Below, one piece after another: positions 14,001 through 21,456 of a stretch of DNA of 33,909 bases. Location of the stretch: contig JACQXX010000022.1 in the NCBI GenBank assembly GCA_016208495.1, forward strand, positions 1-33,909, in the 5' to 3' direction. The translations under genes were made by a program, and so were the position numbers. This stretch comes from Acidobacteriota bacterium. Lineage in GTDB: Bacteria > Acidobacteriota > Blastocatellia > Chloracidobacteriales > Chloracidobacteriaceae. The notes beneath the pieces were generated by a model. The model did not search any database, was not told where the DNA came from, and saw nothing but the letters and a program-made list of their open reading frames with translations. Position 1 is the stretch's first letter, and every line of letters begins with the position of its first letter.

Positions 14001-15986
14001 GCCGAATCTGAGGCGGCCCCTGGAACCTACGTCTTAACCATTGCTGGAGCTTCAAATCGAGTCCAGATTGACCCAATTCAAGTTATGTTGATTGTGGAAG
14101 GCAGCGGCGGTGGTTCAAACGGTTCAGTTCGGATTTCAGCTTCACCCGTGCTGCAATCAATTCAACCCGGAGATGACACCACGTACACCCTCTTTTTGAC
14201 CCGCACCAATTTTGATGGCGAAGTGGATGTGACTGTAACCGGAGCCCCATTTGGAGTTGAGGCCGAAGCCGACCCGGATAGTGTCGAGGGCGATGTCACT
14301 CAACTGATTGTGACCAGTGACAATAGTGTGGCGCCGGGAACTTATACTTTGCACATTGAAGGTGCTGCCAGTGGTGCCACGGTGATCGGAACACAGGTTC
14401 AACTGGTGATCGGAAACGGGGGCGGTGGAACTGGTGGAACTGTTACTCTTTCAGCTTCCCCAACCAGTCAAACCATTCGACCAGGGGAAGATACCAGTTA
14501 CACGATCTTTTTGAGCCGGGTGAGCTACACTGGGGAAGTTAATCTCACTGTGACTGGTGCGCCATTTGGGGTCGAAGTTGAGGCAAACCCTGACAGTGTA
14601 ATTGGAAATTCAACCACTCTGGTGGTGACCAGCGAAGCAAGTGCGGCACCCGGAACCTATTCACTTCGCATTACTGGAACGGCCAATGGTGCCACTGTCA
14701 TTGCCACGCAGGTTCAGTTGATCATTGACAACGGTGGCGGTGGTTCGGGCGGAACGGTGACACTTTCGGCTTCACCAAGCAGCCAAACGATTGCGCCTGG
14801 AGATGATACCAGTTACACGATCTTTTTGAATCGCAATAACTTTTCAGGTGAGGTCAACCTGACGGTCACTGGTGCGCCATTTGGGGTTGAAGCTGAAGCC
14901 GACCCCGATAGTGTGTTTGGGAATTCAACCACGTTGAATGTGTTTACCGAAACCAGCGCTGCACCAGGTACCTACACTCTCCGAATTGAAGGAAACGCCA
15001 GTGGCGCCACCGTGACTGGGACACAGGTTCAACTGGTTATTGGGAATGGTGGTGGTGGGACGGGTGGAACGGTGACGCTTTCGGCTTCACCGGGCAGCCA
15101 AACGATTGCACCTGGAGATGATACCAGTTACACGATCTTATTGAATCGCAATAACTTTTCAGGTGAGGTCAACCTGACGGTGACTGGCGCGCCTTTTGGA
15201 GTCGAAGCCGAAGCCGACCCGGATAGTGTTCTTGGAAATTCAACAAGGTTGGTGGTAACGAGTGAATCCAGTGCAGCATCAGGTACCTACATTCTCCGAA
15301 TCGAAGGCACGGCCAGCGGCGCCACCGTCGTTGCCACGCAGGTTCAATTGATCATTGGGAACGGTGGCGGGACAGGCGGAACCGTTACGCTTTCAGCATC
15401 ACCGACCAGCCAAACGATTCCTCAAGGCGAAGATGCCGGCTACACGATTTTCATTTCACGAAGTAACTTTCCAGGCACGGTCACATTGGGCGTTTCGGGT
15501 GTTCCAGATGGTGTCACCACTGAATTTTCACCAGCGAGTACAACTGGGAATAGCTCGGTTTTGACGGTTGTGGTCAGCGCGGATGCGGTTCCTGGAGCCT
15601 ATATGTTGACCATCCAGGGAACCGCGACCGGAGTTGCCATCAATCCAATCCAGGTTGAACTGGTGATTCCTGGCGGGTCAAATGTGAGGCAGGTCATTCT
15701 CTCAGCCTCACCAGCTTCTCAAACAGTAAATGTTGGTGGATCAACGACCTACACTGTCTTCTTGACTCGAACGAATGCCACTGGGGAAGTAAACCTTTTT
15801 GTGGATAACGTCCCAGATGGGGTCGAGGCTGAATTTACAAATGACTCACCGACCGGAAATACCACCCAACTACAAATCTCGGTTGAGAATACTGCGCAAC
15901 CAGGCACGTATGTTTTGATCATTGGCGGGGAGGCAACCGGTGCTGAAGTGATCTCCACACAGGTGACCTTGATTATTCAGCGGTGA
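11091..15986 (+). CDS. giant secreted protein: TIG, Big, NHL propeller, TIG and ten tandem repeats
   Basis: 1631 residues. The signal peptide covers about residues 1-33 (ending FSIEASAQ). Then come a TIG/IPT Ig-like domain (about 34-120, 'INSVNPSQVNVGQ ... KGTGF') and a Big-type Ig domain (about 122-205, 'VPGAQITYASLNPEKATVDA'). An NHL-type beta-propeller follows (about 213-510, repeated 'D...NHVV' and 'GPLGLGLGKDRQIFLVDTAN'). A second TIG domain (about 513-593) precedes ten tandem repeats of about 103 residues from 596 to the end. Each repeat has the frame 'LSASP.SQTI.PG..T.YTIFL.R.NF.GEVNL.V.GAP.GVEAE', a 'PGTYTLRI.G.A.GA' strand and 'TQVQLII', with Gly-rich linkers between several. No membrane anchor or sorting signal is visible. 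The role is probably adhesion or matrix binding at the surface, by architecture only. The Shine-Dalgarno is weak. Confidence 0.85.
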   Translation: MSTFFFHKAFFRLLSGIVSLMAMLCFSIEASAQSVVINSVNPSQVNVGQVPAKVVIKGTGFTPQSTVFFNDVQVTAKVKKSGKKIVVTQLPAELFQVVGAIQVRVIPPSGAPSNTFMLAVGSLNRIQVAQPGGFSLAVGEQFAIQAQVLDQLGNPVPGAQITYASLNPEKATVDATGVVRGLANGVGTIRLTSGDAFLNLIFTVTEVASIPSGIVGDGDLKVDANNQVYATDLRNHVVKSAAVGEPLRNYAGSFGNPGNVDGPLSSSKFNGPLGLGLGKDRQIFLVDTANRKIRRFSPATGQVETLLDQESARTLGGVETWGPRGVVQTPDGLLYITDADNHVVWKAQIDGTKSLSVIAGGVGVAGLVDGPGNSARFNGPQDLVTGTTPTVLVVSDRGNKVVRLVTLPAGEVLTVGAIPAARQSNTTLDPQQNPTGVSFSDPSGLDVDLQGNIYVADGNTVKIVGSQGQNFAVAELAQTGTFQNAVAIAISGTTAYVLDAGRQQVIRVGFQGTPTITSITPSQVKLGENTEVKIQGTNFLPETQVVIDGIPAREVEVESATEIEFRLPPISQAGTYPVVVSHRGGRVESTITIGEAPSFGISASPEEVELVAGMTAQVTINLQRRNFTGPITLQLDRQLLVGVAATFSPNIVTGNSATMTLSALPGIIPGEFKFRVLGTAPGLVASTEIEVKIRPAQPGQVQLSASPVTQTLRAGERTQFTIFLNRDNFAGEVELEVENEPDGIDARIQPEKVTGTTATLEVETSNDLSPGAYTLLIKGEADGAAIFPTRVQVIIENSITAGTVLLSASPVSQAVQPGGVVSYDIFINRTNYSGEVRLSVSGLPSGIEAEFGDDSPDGNQTPLRLTTLRSVSPGAYVLTVEGDAGDAFVQPTQIELIVESEGSGDSSVSLSASPTTQTIQRSGEGQYIIFLNRNGYFGEVNLSVTGAPTGVEAELDPDSVFGDQTTLFVSAESEAAPGTYVLTIAGASNRVQIDPIQVMLIVEGSGGGSNGSVRISASPVLQSIQPGDDTTYTLFLTRTNFDGEVDVTVTGAPFGVEAEADPDSVEGDVTQLIVTSDNSVAPGTYTLHIEGAASGATVIGTQVQLVIGNGGGGTGGTVTLSASPTSQTIRPGEDTSYTIFLSRVSYTGEVNLTVTGAPFGVEVEANPDSVIGNSTTLVVTSEASAAPGTYSLRITGTANGATVIATQVQLIIDNGGGGSGGTVTLSASPSSQTIAPGDDTSYTIFLNRNNFSGEVNLTVTGAPFGVEAEADPDSVFGNSTTLNVFTETSAAPGTYTLRIEGNASGATVTGTQVQLVIGNGGGGTGGTVTLSASPGSQTIAPGDDTSYTILLNRNNFSGEVNLTVTGAPFGVEAEADPDSVLGNSTRLVVTSESSAASGTYILRIEGTASGATVVATQVQLIIGNGGGTGGTVTLSASPTSQTIPQGEDAGYTIFISRSNFPGTVTLGVSGVPDGVTTEFSPASTTGNSSVLTVVVSADAVPGAYMLTIQGTATGVAINPIQVELVIPGGSNVRQVILSASPASQTVNVGGSTTYTVFLTRTNATGEVNLFVDNVPDGVEAEFTNDSPTGNTTQLQISVENTAQPGTYVLIIGGEATGAEVISTQVTLIIQR
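12888..15983 (+). repeat. ten in-frame tandem repeats of about 310 bp
   Basis: Ten units inside the giant gene. Units 5-8 (about 14120-15360) are close to each other at the DNA level as well, with long identical runs such as the stretch after ACCAGTTACACGATC in units 7 and 8. The outer units (1, 2, 3, 9, 10) have diverged. This is the pattern of recent internal expansion by unequal recombination. Confidence 0.85.
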
Positions 15987-16344
15987 ACTTTCAGGATTTC
16001 CAGAGCAAAAAAGGCTGCCCGAGGGCAGTCGCCAAGAAAAGAGAGAATCGGGAGTTTTGAGATTAAAAACCGGATCAGAAACAAATTAAGTCTCTTTCGT
16101 AAGTTTCCTGAGATATTGAATTTGGTAAGTATTTGATTCTTTTCGTGTTTTTCGTGTTTTTCGTGGTTAAAATGTCTTGGAGTTCTCGGTAAAGTACTTA
16201 TACCATTTTGGGCTGAGAGAAATACAAGTCTATCAATTTGCTAATGCGATAGGACCATTCCAAAATGATATGAGGACTTGCGAACAGTGCCGTTGATGAC
16301 GGGGTGGACAATACTGAGACATTAAATTATTGTCAAGTTGTTTT
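15987..16344. other. spacer between the giant gene and the CarH-like promoter
   Basis: Contains a short hairpin soon after the stop (CTGCC-CGAG-GGCAG near 16013-16026, without a clear T tract) and the 9-nt repeat at 16139. No gene is seen. Confidence 0.4.
16139..16165 (+). repeat. short tandem repeat with 9-nt period
   Basis: TTCGTGTTT occurs twice in a row, followed by TTCGTGG, in the spacer before the CarH-like gene. Confidence 0.6.
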
Positions 16345-16377
16345 CCTGGACAAATTCCGGACAGAAGTTTGACAAAT
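16345..16377 (+). promoter_or_regulatory. three 11-bp direct repeats, probable CarH-type operator
   Basis: Three consecutive 11-bp units: CCTGGACAAAT (16345-16355), TCCGGACAGAA (16356-16366) and GTTTGACAAAT (16367-16377). Each carries GACA at the same place. CarH-type regulators are known to bind tandem 11-bp repeats with an ACA core, one repeat per DNA-binding domain. The third repeat contains the -35 box TTGACA, so bound protein would block RNA polymerase. Confidence 0.7.
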
Positions 16378-16398
16378 ATCAGAATGGCCGGTAAGATC
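16369..16398 (+). promoter_or_regulatory. promoter of the CarH-like gene
   Basis: Perfect -35 TTGACA at 16369-16374, 18-bp spacer, then TAAGAT at 16393-16398 (4 of 6). Transcription from about 16405 fits the ATG at 16444 and excludes the longer upstream starts. Confidence 0.6.
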
Positions 16399-16443
16399 GA
16401 AAATGCACCTTCTTATTTTCGTTCTGAATTGAGCCATACATTT

Positions 16444-17376
16444 ATGAAGCAGCCATTAAATTATCCGATTCGTGCGGTCTCAAAACTCACCGGTTTGAGT
16501 ATTGACACCTTACGAGCGTGGGAGAAGCGGTATCAGGCGGTAGTTCCGCTCCGCGATGAGCGAGGTCGGATGTACACCGAGTCTGATTTGGAGCGGCTTC
16601 ATCTGTTGCGGGCAGCCATTGACAAAGGGCATGCCATTGGGCGGGTTGCCGCACTGGCCGATCAGCAGTTACGTGAATTACTTGAGCTAACCCCAATCGC
16701 CCGAGCCAGCGAACTGATATCGGTTCCGATGCGAAAATCACAGCCTCACCTCGATCTGGATCCCTTTATGGAGGCGGTCGAGCGGTATGATTATCTCTGG
16801 ATTGACAAAGAACTTGGACGACTGGCAATTCTGCTTCCAGCACGTGAGTTGATGTATCAGGTGGTGCTGCCATTGATGCGCCAGGTTGGAATTGAATGGC
16901 ATCAAGGCAAATTGAGCATTGCCCAGGAACACATAGTGTCGTCGCTTTTATGCAGGCTGCTGGGATCTCTGATGCGGCTGCATCTCAATTCAAATCCCCC
17001 AGCCAGGCTGCTGTTTGCCACACCAAGCGGTGAGCAGCACGAATTTGGCATCCTCTCGTCCGCGATGCTGGCCACCGGGGGTGGACTTGGCATTTTATAT
17101 CTGGGGTGCGATTTGCCAGCGGAAGAGATCGTTGAAGTGGCGCGAAGGGGTGAGATCGAAGCGGTTGTGCTCGGGGTTGTCGGTACCGGCGGGATCAACC
17201 CGGCAATGAACAGTATCTTGTTTCTGACGAAGCAGTTACCACCACGAACGGAGCTTTGGGTTGGTGGTACCACCAGTGAAGAACTCATTCATGCCATCAA
17301 ACAAACCCGTGCTCAGTGGATTCCGGATTTTGAGACCTATGAAACCCATTTGAAGCGCCTCGGTGCCAGATTTTAA
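16444..17376 (+). CDS. CarH/LitR-like MerR-family regulator with cobalamin-binding photosensor domain
   Basis: 310 residues from the chosen ATG. The MerR-type winged helix lies at about residues 6-75 (YPIRAVSKLTGLSIDTLRAW, 'EKRYQAVVPLRDERGRMYTE'). A helical bundle with W152-H153 and E162-H163 follows (W-x9-EH: EWHQGKLSIAQEH). The Rossmann-like B12 domain has 'PSGEQHEFG' with His199 as lower cobalt ligand, then 'LGCDLPAEEI'. In CarH the Trp and Glu-His pair cap the adenosyl group, and the His next to the Trp takes the cobalt after photolysis; all of these are present. The protein should be a dark-state tetrameric repressor released by light. TTG at 16330 and ATG at 16384 would start upstream of or within the promoter, so 16444 is preferred although its Shine-Dalgarno is poor. 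Known CarH proteins control carotenoid genes; none is nearby. Confidence 0.86.
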   Translation: MKQPLNYPIRAVSKLTGLSIDTLRAWEKRYQAVVPLRDERGRMYTESDLERLHLLRAAIDKGHAIGRVAALADQQLRELLELTPIARASELISVPMRKSQPHLDLDPFMEAVERYDYLWIDKELGRLAILLPARELMYQVVLPLMRQVGIEWHQGKLSIAQEHIVSSLLCRLLGSLMRLHLNSNPPARLLFATPSGEQHEFGILSSAMLATGGGLGILYLGCDLPAEEIVEVARRGEIEAVVLGVVGTGGINPAMNSILFLTKQLPPRTELWVGGTTSEELIHAIKQTRAQWIPDFETYETHLKRLGARF

Positions 17377-17421
17377 CGGTGTTAGTGTGAGGCAATCCTC
17401 TTTTCTTCTCTCCAATTTCTT

Positions 17422-17457
17422 AAGCCTGAACAGACGCCTGTTCAGGCTTTGTTTTTT
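17422..17457 (+). terminator. strong rho-independent terminator of the CarH-like gene
   Basis: A perfect 12-bp stem (17422-17433 with 17438-17449) closed by the tetraloop ACGC, followed by TGTTTTTTC. Confidence 0.9.
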
Positions 17458-17574
17458 CAGCCGGAGAGTTCACGCAACAATGCCAGTAAGGAGGTAAATA
17501 ACAAGCGAGTTTAGGGCACGTGAGAGCCTATCGGAAGGGTTTAAAAAAACCGGAAAAGTGCCCGGAAGAAAAAA

Positions 17575-17592
17575 TGAATGAGTGTTCATTCT
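17575..17592. promoter_or_regulatory. FadR/TetR-like palindromic operator
   Basis: TGAATGA-GTGT-TCATTCT is a 7-4-7 palindrome with one mismatched outer base. It closely resembles the published Bacillus FadR operator form (TGAATGA, four variable bases, TCATTCA). It lies about 200 bp before the alcohol dehydrogenase gene, which begins a lipid/alcohol cluster. Confidence 0.5.
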
Positions 17593-17672
17593 CTTGATTT
17601 CCTGTGATATGCTTGGCATCCAAAATTTGAGCTAAAGCTCAGTTTCTCAAATCCCTTCCACCTTACCAGGTA

Positions 17673-17743
17673 TGAATGATGAATGATGAATGATGAACTG
17701 ACTTTGAGTCTGGTGGTTTAAGAACGAGCCCGTTCATCATTCA
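17673..17743. repeat. heptamer array TGAATGA with inverted partner
   Basis: Three head-to-tail TGAATGA units and TGAAC (17673-17698). The inverted sequence GTTCATCATTCA at 17732-17743 pairs perfectly with 17687-17698. Confidence 0.75.
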
Positions 17744-17793
17744 GATAGTTCCGTTCAAAACGGTAAAATTCTCACGAAAGAGGCGCTCGTCCC

Positions 17794-18996
17794 ATGGGTC
17801 TGATCAACGGTAATTTCCCAATCTCGCGTCCTGAAATCTCCTTCTTTCTCCCGACACAAATCATTTTCGGCACTGGTAAAGTTCGCCATCTGGCCATTGA
17901 TCTGCACATGGCTTCTGATCTGGCTGAGCACACCAATGTAATGCTCATCACTGATAAAGGCATTGTGGCTGCCGGGTTGGTTGATTCGCTCAAGCATATC
18001 TTTGAACATACGGATCACGAGTTCAAGGCGGTATTTGACGATGTTCCGCCTGATTCTGATGTTGAAGTCATCAAGCGAGCCGCCCAAATGGCCACTGACA
18101 ACAACATCAATCTCATCATGGCGCTGGGCGGCGGAAGCGTGATGGATACGGCCAAAGCCACCAGCGTTGTGGCCACCTACGGCGGCGAACCGGCTGATTA
18201 CGAAGGTGGGTTTATGGTGCCGGGGCCGATTATTCCAATCATTGCCATTCCAACCACGGTCGGAACCGGCAGCGAAGTCACACTGGTGGCCATGGTCAAA
18301 GACCACGTCAGCCACCGCAAAATCCTGATGAGCAGCCCCTTTTTGTTTCCACGAATGGCCGTGCTGGACCCGGAAATGGTGGCGACGTTGCCGGCGAAAA
18401 TTGTGGCCTGGACCGGGATGGACGCATTGACCCATTCGATTGAAGCCTACACCTGCTCTGAACACGAACCCTTTTCGGAAGCTCTGGCCATGCGATCTAT
18501 CGAAATGATTGCTGACAACCTCCCGGCAGCCGTGGCGGAGGCCGGCCCAACCGAAGCCCGTGCCAAAATGCAATTGTCAGCCACCATGGCTGGAATGGCC
18601 TTTACCAATTCACCGGTTGGGGCCGTTCACGCGATTGCCCACTCAATCGGAGCGTTGTATGGGGTTCATCATGGGCTGGCGAATGCGATTGCGTTGCCCT
18701 ATGTGATGGAATTCAACCTTGAGAAAGCCACCGAAGGATATGCTCACGTTGGTCGAGCCCTCGGCGTGGGGATTGAAGGCAGTTTTCAGGACCAGGCCGA
18801 AGCCGCAATTGAAGCGGTGCGGAACCTCAAGACACAGCTTGGGATTCCACGGCTGTTTCGCGAAGTCGGCGTGCCCGTAACCGACGAAGCGCTGGACCAG
18901 ATTACCAATTTGACGCTTGAGGAACTGTGCCTCGCTTTCAACCCACGCAAAGCCAGTCCCGAAGAAATCCGGGACTTGATCAAACAGACGATCTGA
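17794..18996 (+). CDS. iron-containing alcohol dehydrogenase (group III)
   Basis: 400 residues, family-typical. The NAD(P)-binding glycine-rich segment is 'ALGGGSVMDTAKA' (110-122), and 'PTTVGTGSEVT' (153-163) lines the nucleotide site. Iron ligands by family spacing are Asp210, His214 (GMDALTHSIEAY), His279 (VHAIAHSIG) and His293 (VHHGLANAIALP). All four are present, so it should be active. The family interconverts alcohols and aldehydes; the substrate cannot be read from sequence. The next genes, an aldehyde dehydrogenase and an SCP2-type lipid carrier, suggest oxidation of an alcohol by way of its aldehyde to an acid, perhaps a fatty or hydrophobic one. GAAAGAGG precedes the ATG by a longer than usual spacer. 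Confidence 0.92.
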   Translation: MGLINGNFPISRPEISFFLPTQIIFGTGKVRHLAIDLHMASDLAEHTNVMLITDKGIVAAGLVDSLKHIFEHTDHEFKAVFDDVPPDSDVEVIKRAAQMATDNNINLIMALGGGSVMDTAKATSVVATYGGEPADYEGGFMVPGPIIPIIAIPTTVGTGSEVTLVAMVKDHVSHRKILMSSPFLFPRMAVLDPEMVATLPAKIVAWTGMDALTHSIEAYTCSEHEPFSEALAMRSIEMIADNLPAAVAEAGPTEARAKMQLSATMAGMAFTNSPVGAVHAIAHSIGALYGVHHGLANAIALPYVMEFNLEKATEGYAHVGRALGVGIEGSFQDQAEAAIEAVRNLKTQLGIPRLFREVGVPVTDEALDQITNLTLEELCLAFNPRKASPEEIRDLIKQTI

Positions 18997-19014
18997 GCGA
19001 AATAGCAAATAAAA

Positions 19015-19186
19015 GCGAGTCGCGAGTCGCGAGTAGTTTTCAATGCATGAGAAAACAGGTGCTCAATTGCAAAATGAACTACCTCAACGATTCAGCTATC
19101 AGTTTAAGCGCTTTTGGCCACCTGATTCGGATATCAAAGGATAGTTGAGTTCCTGGTCTTACTGCTTTATTACTCGCTACTCGCTT
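19015..19186. repeat. heptamer arrays GCGAGTC and inverted ACTCGCT
   Basis: GCGAGTC occurs twice and GCGAGTA once (19015-19035) just after the alcohol dehydrogenase stop. The inverted form ACTCGCT occurs twice (19172-19185) shortly before the aldehyde dehydrogenase gene. Confidence 0.75.
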
Positions 19187-19241
19187 TAGTTTGCCACTTC
19201 ACTCAATTGCTCCCTTGCCACGGACACAAAGGACAAATCCC

Positions 19242-20741
19242 ATGTCATCACCACTCAAAGCCGAATCAATTCCAACGAAATCGTTATTGATTGATGGTCA
19301 GCTTGTTGCGGCTGGATCGGGAAAAACATTTCAAAGTCTGTCACCCGCCGATCAGACGCCGCTGGCCAACATTCCCCACGCGAGCCTTGAGGATGCCGAA
19401 ACGGCAGTTCAAGCCGCGCGATCATCATTTAACCTGGGCTCGTGGCGCAATTCCGATGGCGCCATGCGGGCAAAAATTCTGAATAAAATCGCTGATCTGA
19501 TTGAAGCCAACCTGGAAGAATTTGCCCAACTCGAAGCGGCTGACCAGGGAAAGCCCGTCGGATTTGCCCGATTGCTTGAAATTCCAGCCGTGGTTGATTG
19601 TTTCCGGTATTTTGCCGGCTGGACTGATCGCATTACCGGACAGACCATTCCCGTGCCGATGTCGGGCCTGGACTTTACGCTCCGTGAACCGATTGGCGTG
19701 TGTGTCGGTTTTGCCCCCAATAACTATCCGCTGGCTTTGGCAGCGTTTAAAGTTGCTCCCGCGCTGGCTGCCGGAAACAGTTTTATTTTAAAGCCTTCGC
19801 CTTCGACGCCGTTGACGGCTTTACGGTTAGGGGAAATTTGCCTTGAAGCGGGTCTCCCGGATGGCGTGCTCAACGTTTTAACTGAACCCACCAACGACGT
19901 GGCGGCTTATTTACTGGAGCACCCCGAAGTTGACCTGGTGTCATTAACCGGGGGGACTGAAACCGGCAAGGCCGTGATGCGTGGGGCGGCTTCGACGCTC
20001 AAACACGTGTCGCTCGAACTTGGCGGCAAATCGCCAATGATTGTGTTCCCAGATGTAGACCTGGATCAGGCGGTTACGGGCGCCATGCTCGGGGTTTTCT
20101 ACAATTCGGGTCAAACCTGCACTGCCTCAACCCGGATTTTTGTTCATGAATCCATCCACGACGAATTTGTCGAGCGGTTTGCGGCGCGGGCCACCACGAT
20201 AAAAGTTGGACATCCCCTCGATGATGCCACCCAAAATGGACCAGTGGTAACCCGTCAGCAACTTGAAAAGGTCAAACATTACATCGGGCTTGGTGATCAG
20301 GAAGGCGCCACCCGTGTGTGCGGCGGTGAATTCCCATCAGATTCCAGCCTGTCATCCGAAGGGAATTACATTGCCCCCACGATTTTCAGCCATGTGTCCA
20401 ATTCAATGAAAATTGCCCGGGATGAAATCTTCGGACCCGTGGCCGCAGTCCTGAAATTTTCAGATGAATATGATGTGCTTGATGAGGCCAATGATTCACC
20501 GTATGGTTTAGCCGCTTCCATCTGGACCAGCGACATCAAACGGGCACTCAACTTCGCCAAAAATTTGCAAGCTGGCCAGGTCTGGATCAACAACCACAAT
20601 GCCTTCTTCCCGCATACACCATTTGGCGGATACAAAAAGAGCGGCATTGGCCGTGAAGGTGGCTATGACGTGTTGCTCCATTACACCCAGGTCAAAAACG
20701 TCTATGTTGAATTGGGCGACATCATCATGAGCCCGTTTTAA
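19242..20741 (+). CDS. NAD(P)-dependent aldehyde dehydrogenase
   Basis: 499 residues from ATG 19242, which has AAAGGA at a suitable distance; an in-frame upstream start at 19191 would add 17 unrelated residues. Catalytic features by family: Asn160/161 (FAPNNYP), Lys184 (FILKPSP, cofactor), Glu259 (SLELGGKSPM) and the nucleophile Cys293 (NSGQTCTAST). 'EIFGPVAAVLKF' near the C-terminus closes the cofactor site. The closest named types are betaine-aldehyde and related semialdehyde dehydrogenases, but the substrate is unknown. It probably takes the aldehyde made by the upstream alcohol dehydrogenase. The spacer between them is about 245 bp with heptamer repeats, so the two may be separate transcripts. 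Confidence 0.92.
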   Translation: MSSPLKAESIPTKSLLIDGQLVAAGSGKTFQSLSPADQTPLANIPHASLEDAETAVQAARSSFNLGSWRNSDGAMRAKILNKIADLIEANLEEFAQLEAADQGKPVGFARLLEIPAVVDCFRYFAGWTDRITGQTIPVPMSGLDFTLREPIGVCVGFAPNNYPLALAAFKVAPALAAGNSFILKPSPSTPLTALRLGEICLEAGLPDGVLNVLTEPTNDVAAYLLEHPEVDLVSLTGGTETGKAVMRGAASTLKHVSLELGGKSPMIVFPDVDLDQAVTGAMLGVFYNSGQTCTASTRIFVHESIHDEFVERFAARATTIKVGHPLDDATQNGPVVTRQQLEKVKHYIGLGDQEGATRVCGGEFPSDSSLSSEGNYIAPTIFSHVSNSMKIARDEIFGPVAAVLKFSDEYDVLDEANDSPYGLAASIWTSDIKRALNFAKNLQAGQVWINNHNAFFPHTPFGGYKKSGIGREGGYDVLLHYTQVKNVYVELGDIIMSPF

Positions 20742-20764
20742 TGGAAACTGCCACCAGTTTGAAA

Positions 20765-20853
20765 TGAATCAAATGAATTATGAGAAGCAGATCCCCTTGA
20801 AAAACAAGGACTTCGACTTTTCATAATTCATAATTCATCATTCATCATTCATA
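20765..20853. repeat. heptamer array TGAATTA/TGAATGA with inverted partner
   Basis: Left arm TGAATCA..TGAATTATGA (20765-20783). The right arm, read on the minus strand, is TGAATGA twice and TGAATTA twice (20821-20852). The inner 11-12 bases pair perfectly. Confidence 0.7.
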
Positions 20854-20873
20854 CAAGGAGTGAAAGTGCATTT

Positions 20874-21320
20874 ATGCTGAAGTTTTACACAAAGGCATGG
20901 CTTGACGAAATTGCTCGTCGCCTCGAAGCGGATCCACGATTTGCGCAGGAAGGCAAAAAACTCAACGGCACGTTTGTCTTTCGGGTATTGGACGGGCCAG
21001 ACGGCAAGGACCGCCGGACTTCCTGGACGTTCAAAGGTGGGAAGGCGATTGATTGGCAATATGAAGCCCAGCCATCACCGTGGGAAGAATGGCGCAAAGC
21101 CCCATTTACACCAAACTGGGTCATGCGAGCCACGGCCCCGTTTGCAATGATGGCCAAGGTCAATCGCGGTGAAATTACCCCGGTTCGGGCCATGAGTTCT
21201 CCTGAGTATCACGTCGAAGGCAACAAGGCCATGATCATGCAAATGATGAAGGCCATGAACGTCTGGAATGAAATCACCGCCGCCATCGAAGTCGAATATG
21301 ACTTCACGGATGACAACTAA
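20874..21320 (+). CDS. SCP2-type sterol/lipid carrier domain protein
   Basis: 148 residues with 'RFAQEGKKLNGTFVFRVLDG', 'SWTFKGGKAIDW', 'FTPNWVMRATAPFAMMAKVN' and 'GEITPVRAMSSPEYHVEGNK'. This is the SCP2 pattern (ligand-binding strands, then 'f..l..G...p..a...gk...kGd......l'). SCP2 proteins bind and shuttle acyl chains or sterols in the cytoplasm. There is no signal peptide. AAGGAG lies upstream. Placed after alcohol and aldehyde dehydrogenases and preceded by a FadR-like site two genes back, it supports a role of the cluster in hydrophobic substrates. Confidence 0.8.
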   Translation: MLKFYTKAWLDEIARRLEADPRFAQEGKKLNGTFVFRVLDGPDGKDRRTSWTFKGGKAIDWQYEAQPSPWEEWRKAPFTPNWVMRATAPFAMMAKVNRGEITPVRAMSSPEYHVEGNKAMIMQMMKAMNVWNEITAAIEVEYDFTDDN

Positions 21321-21340
21321 ACTGAATGAAGAAAATACAA

Positions 21341-21439
21341 GTGGTTAGTGGTTAGTGGTTAGTGGTTAGAAATCAATACTTTCGAAGAAGGACCAGGGAC
21401 CAACCACCAAGGACCAACCACTAACCACTAACCACTTTC
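21341..21439. repeat. heptamer array GTGGTTA with inverted AACCACT partner
   Basis: Four GTGGTTA units (21341-21368). Then a heptad-phased run GACCAGG, GACCAAC, CACCAAG, GACCAAC, CACTAAC, CACTAAC, CACTTTC from 21391 to 21439. The arms are inverted copies over three full units, and outside them GAATGAAGAAA (left) and TTTCTTCATTC (right) extend the symmetry. Confidence 0.85.
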
Positions 21440-21456
21440 TTCATTCTCAATTCCTT

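Larger units (their letters stand above)
17377..17793. other. 417-bp regulatory spacer
   Basis: Holds, in order, the terminator, the FadR-like palindrome and the TGAATGA heptamer array with its inverted partner. No gene is seen. Confidence 0.6.

Noticed and set aside
16013-16026. Terminator after the giant repeat protein
   Set aside because: The hairpin has only a 5-bp perfect stem and no T tract, so it is too weak to list as a terminator.
16330-16443. Longer N-terminus of the CarH-like protein from TTG 16330 or ATG 16384
   Set aside because: These starts lie upstream of or inside the promoter and operator, and the extra residues have no family resemblance.
17594-17626. Promoter of the alcohol dehydrogenase overlapping the FadR-like site
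   Set aside because: Boxes such as TTGATT and TGATAT are present but not at an acceptable spacing, so I could not place a promoter with confidence.
21341-21439. Possible CRISPR-like array
   Set aside because: Units are only seven bases long without spacers, inverted at the other side, and no cas genes are near.
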